Below, piece by piece: positions 61,701-64,000 of a DNA stretch of 64,000 bases. A program made the position numbers and the translations under genes. The stretch is from Norana najaformis (Eukaryota; Annelida; Clitellata; Crassiclitellata; Hormogastridae). The stretch spans positions 34,158,573 to 34,222,572 of the forward strand of contig OZ029915.1 in NCBI GenBank assembly GCA_964023275.1. Direction: 5' to 3'. Under the pieces are notes generated by a model, which ran no database searches, was not told the DNA's origin, and saw only the letters and a list, made by a program, of their open reading frames with translations. The first letter of the stretch is position 1; the number at the start of each line of letters is the position of its first letter.

Positions 61701-63368
61701 GAACTTTCTCACCCTTTTCAAGATATGGGTTTGTCTGATAATGTCGCTGTGGCCTCAGCTGTGATGGAAGCAGAGGTTGATGATAAGAAGCATGACCAGG
61801 CAGACAAAATAACCACTTCCTTTAATCTTTCTCAGGCTTTGAAGAAGTCACAAGAGGAAAAAGCAGATAATAGGGCTCCTTCAAGCCCTGCAGTTGTGGG
61901 CACTTTCACTGTCACCTGCACTGCTGATACAAATACCACTTGTACCTCCTCTGTTGCATCAGTTATTCTTGCCCCCAATGATTTGCACGTGAATGAACAT
62001 GCTCTGTTCTCCTGTAGTCCATGTGATGATTCCTTCAGTCGTACTTCCTCTGTTACAGCCCACTGTCATGCTCCTTCAGAAACACTGTTCAGTAGTGGTT
62101 CTTCTGTTTTATCCCATTGTACATCTTATATGAAACTCAAATGCAATCCTGCTGCTGGATCATTCAGGCACAATCATTCTCGTTCTTCTGTTGTACCATT
62201 CAGTCAGAATCCTGTTCATTCCCACTTTGATTCTGATTCCCATATTACATCATTCAGTCAGAATTTGTCTGATTCACATTTTGATTCTAATTCTATTGGT
62301 AAATCATTCAGTGATGATCCCTCTTTTGCATATTCTATACATCCTGTTGTCCCACATAGTCATGCTGCTTCCAATTCACATTTTACTCACAATGTCTCTT
62401 TTGCATCATTTAGTTGTGCTTCTGTGGATAGACTGGTATCTACGAGTACTCATGAGCAACTGTCAAGATGCCAAACAGTCTCAAGTAACGTGAAACCAAA
62501 ATGTGTAATGAATTCGCAAGATTCTTCACAACGTGAGAGTGAAACTAAAGGCATAACTACTGAGAGAACGTGTGGTCTGGTAACAATCGAAGAAACATTC
62601 CACTCGAATACCGAAAAGCATGTTATACCTTTGACATGTTCGACAATGGTGACTTCATCATTGGCTTTTGATTCAGCTGTTACAAAGAGTAGAAATGTTG
62701 GCATTGGCCTTAATCTTGATTCCTCCTCACTTTCCGTTCGAACTGGGAAAAATTATCCAGGAAAAACAGAACAACCGATGGTAAACAATGAAATTTTCCA
62801 AAAACAGAACTTCGTTTATAATGAAAGGAAAAGCAGCAAGATTTGCCCAACCTCTAGTGAATCTGAAAGTCATGAGAAAGATCCTGCATTTAATGAAAAC
62901 AATGGGGACCTTTCCAGACTTGGCTTTCTGGCAGAAAGTAAATGTGAGTCACCACTGACAAGAGTAGGGCTGTACATTCAAAGTAGGTCACAAGAGCATT
63001 CTGAGATTTGCAGTAAAGATTTCCACAAAGATTCACAGCCGAGTATCTCCTGTGCTGGCTTATATCGAAGATTTTCTAAGCTTGATCAGGGATGGAGCTG
63101 TGATTCATATGAAGCTCTGGATATGGTGAGTGAGAATTCATCTCAGGACTGTCAATCAGAATCTAGTTCAAAACCCTGCAGAAAGGATCTTGGTCTGCCG
63201 TCACCTTCATCTGAGGACGCATTCATGTACAACGATTGCAACAGTGACATGTGTTCATGGTTGGCTGCTTCAATGGGTCTGTACACCTGCGACTGTGGTG
63301 CCGCATTCTCGGACAGTTGGTCTTGCCAGCAGCATCAGTCCAGATGCAATGCAATGATCAGAATTTAG
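58773..63368 (+). CDS. Uncharacterised 1531-residue protein, single uninterrupted coding exon
   Basis: ATG at 58773 (context acaATGa, with in-frame TAA upstream at 58737) to TAG at 63366-63368, no intron. I do not recognise the protein. It is hydrophilic and rich in Ser, Glu, Asp and Lys. Basic clusters KRKKKRF (about residue 721) and AKKRKAE (about 764) look like nuclear localisation signals. A Trp-rich acidic segment reads LAEKWKEATDLEEWWLND and GNWMNLS. Two zinc-finger-like motifs occur: FSCSPCDDSFSRTSSVTAHC (about 1078) and YTCDCGAAFSDSWSCQQHQS plus RC close to the C-terminus (about 1503-1524). Between them lies a Ser/His-rich stretch with loose repeats (SHFDSDSH, SHFDSNS, SFSQN). A nuclear role is inferred. 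It may be the last exon of a larger gene if upstream coding exons exist outside the expected frame. Confidence 0.8.
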   Translation: MTETCKNKTLKSQDVHQTWCFYKKEEPIQCSAKTQSQSFYDAFTAFLSSSCTVDLEENDVDGSLHSNAELRKLQLKDDKINLMRQTAANTGCNEEILDKRVNYSLENCVSAEKFVTNFWLAEDRPNIKKKLTESAISLSLADSNMSLDWPACKAYGDEYLSTLSSGTRLRNLRSRDIYIKCSQNERKTSVSRSTFLERSTLGANFPEELSCDEKKRLELRSFSSPYQQIKKFSYAGSFSRSQNSEIQFLRPRNLKLGNNVNYNSVSSGCQLQHKEEYRRKLRSAHDESEVHAVSKLCHTDRTHQNRLSSLRRRNSLTSNGHDLGNDCCLKYVTQKVICRPAFVVLEKMSKKKIEQMQKVMKMCTKESDVTDVSDIRKTSRPNRASDFPRNDDIVSTSANTRTDMIPKMPVFSRTDENEEDSNCTKADEVIGTLHSTKRETNLEGSQLCCDGIDMSVEGTALNSETSHFFENSAVGSSQSRNSQICEIVPLLNLQEVSNDLLNVINTKQGLETGGSNCVPELAEIIPSSVINHEVTDKREIQNTCISRTSYKFGFKKSLHEANSSGCLHTIFKTLDHHDFEPELNLSKIYNSSGVINVAELVDHSEVLGFNPVSIAVTSDTTALLKELPIAKYDILQDTKKSKAVDVFDQQDTDCAKDVPQTVDRVGVVITSLRTLNPSPSGPLRMKSQGKSAESKPAVNCDTQAQCTDNPEYFPKSSNIDKRKKKRFSNLQNDVLGKNMLDSISEYPKDCLKSIMTGSVQSTKAKKRKAECHVALPKVPDDQSDDADAYVPNFLTHSQFLVDESSLAEKWKEATDLEEWWLNDLGNWMNLSALGSTTSSSITSEKSTSSEDFRWCAMLADQSEWPEVELDCPTGFEESVDECNRNFPLSVDAEQGQALHGEDVNSDEFDMDKCEDSQLPETDAITEKFKCMKRTACRVGKKKQVQWLKLKETGSLSTRVLTTTAGREMELNKVANSELSHPFQDMGLSDNVAVASAVMEAEVDDKKHDQADKITTSFNLSQALKKSQEEKADNRAPSSPAVVGTFTVTCTADTNTTCTSSVASVILAPNDLHVNEHALFSCSPCDDSFSRTSSVTAHCHAPSETLFSSGSSVLSHCTSYMKLKCNPAAGSFRHNHSRSSVVPFSQNPVHSHFDSDSHITSFSQNLSDSHFDSNSIGKSFSDDPSFAYSIHPVVPHSHAASNSHFTHNVSFASFSCASVDRLVSTSTHEQLSRCQTVSSNVKPKCVMNSQDSSQRESETKGITTERTCGLVTIEETFHSNTEKHVIPLTCSTMVTSSLAFDSAVTKSRNVGIGLNLDSSSLSVRTGKNYPGKTEQPMVNNEIFQKQNFVYNERKSSKICPTSSESESHEKDPAFNENNGDLSRLGFLAESKCESPLTRVGLYIQSRSQEHSEICSKDFHKDSQPSISCAGLYRRFSKLDQGWSCDSYEALDMVSENSSQDCQSESSSKPCRKDLGLPSPSSEDAFMYNDCNSDMCSWLAASMGLYTCDCGAAFSDSWSCQQHQSRCNAMIRI

Positions 63369-64000
63369 CAGTTCCATCTACACGTAATGAAACAGTAAAT
63401 GTATTGCAGTGAAAGTTTCTCAAGGTCCTTAATGCATGTAATGCTTTTTGTGATATCAACAGGCATTTGATATGCTATAAAGTTGGCTACATGTTGAAAA
63501 TGTTGTGCTGTTACAAAATGCATTGCAGTGTTGTATACATGTATGTGAAATGATGTAGGGACTTGTTTTCCTTGACCGTTAACCCAGTCTGCTGTAATTT
63601 TGGATTAATTTGCATGCACAGATCTCGAGACAGGGTTAGTGCACGATATAAGTCTTGCTAGGCATCAGAGTAACGGATTTATATTAAGTGTAGGAAAACT
63701 ATAAATGTTAATTGCAACTGAGTTATGCCTTTGCAAGATTAGAACGAATATGAGATACTTAGAAACCTTTTTTTCTGCACAAAAGTCTTTTTTTACTTAG
63801 TCTTAATTTACTGTTCATGGCAATGCCACATTTTCTCTGATTTGGGACGTATCAGAAGCGTAATTGGTAGTTTGTTTATGTTTCGGTTTTGTATACTCTA
63901 AAAGCTAGATAACATATCCTATGCTTTTTTGGTAATTTATTAAAACTCTAATGGCTTTCTGAAAGAAACTGCATTTATCAAACTAAGTTCATATTTATTT
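63369..64000 (+). other. Probable 3' UTR and flank of the large ORF
   Basis: AT-rich sequence without coding potential. A candidate variant poly(A) signal ATTAAA lies at 63940-63945; no perfect AATAAA was found before the window ends. Confidence 0.4.

Overview
The window is eukaryotic nuclear DNA: every protein-coding gene except one is split by GT-AG introns, and the rest is intergenic or intronic sequence with LINE fragments, MITE- and SINE-like repeats and long microsatellites. The gene content (an axonemal SAXO4/PPP1R32 homologue, a secreted discoidin/F-type-lectin-like protein, CR1/L2- and RTE-type LINEs, an orphan ORF family known from invertebrate genomes) and the abundant TAGGCCTA palindromes suggest a marine invertebrate. 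I cannot separate spiralian from ambulacrarian from this sequence alone.

Layout. (1) 91-8139, plus strand: a complete ten-exon SAXO4/PPP1R32 homologue. Intron 1 holds a MITE, intron 2 a recent RTE-type LINE with a target-site duplication, and the last intron an antisense LINE 3' end. (2) 9158-15237: one 3' fragment and one near-full-length copy of the same CR1/L2-type LINE, whose ORF carries a 2A-like peptide. (3) 15673-27520, minus strand: a nine-exon gene for a secreted protein of 514 residues (signal peptide, two F5/8 type C domains, one fucolectin-like domain). Its large intron contains, on the opposite strand, a 575-codon single-exon ORF with one nonsense codon and its own TATA/CRE promoter. 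(4) 27521-57638: about 30 kb with no gene I can support, carrying LINE remnants, a recurrent LINE/SINE tail motif, tandem duplications and microsatellites. (5) 57639-57849: an orphan coding exon. (6) 58773-63368: an uninterrupted 1531-residue ORF of unknown function with nuclear-localisation-like clusters and two zinc-finger-like Cys/His motifs.

The host genes do not form an obvious functional unit: a ciliary protein, an extracellular lectin-like protein and a putative nuclear protein. For both spliced genes the exon phases close exactly across every junction, so the models are strong although no transcript was available.
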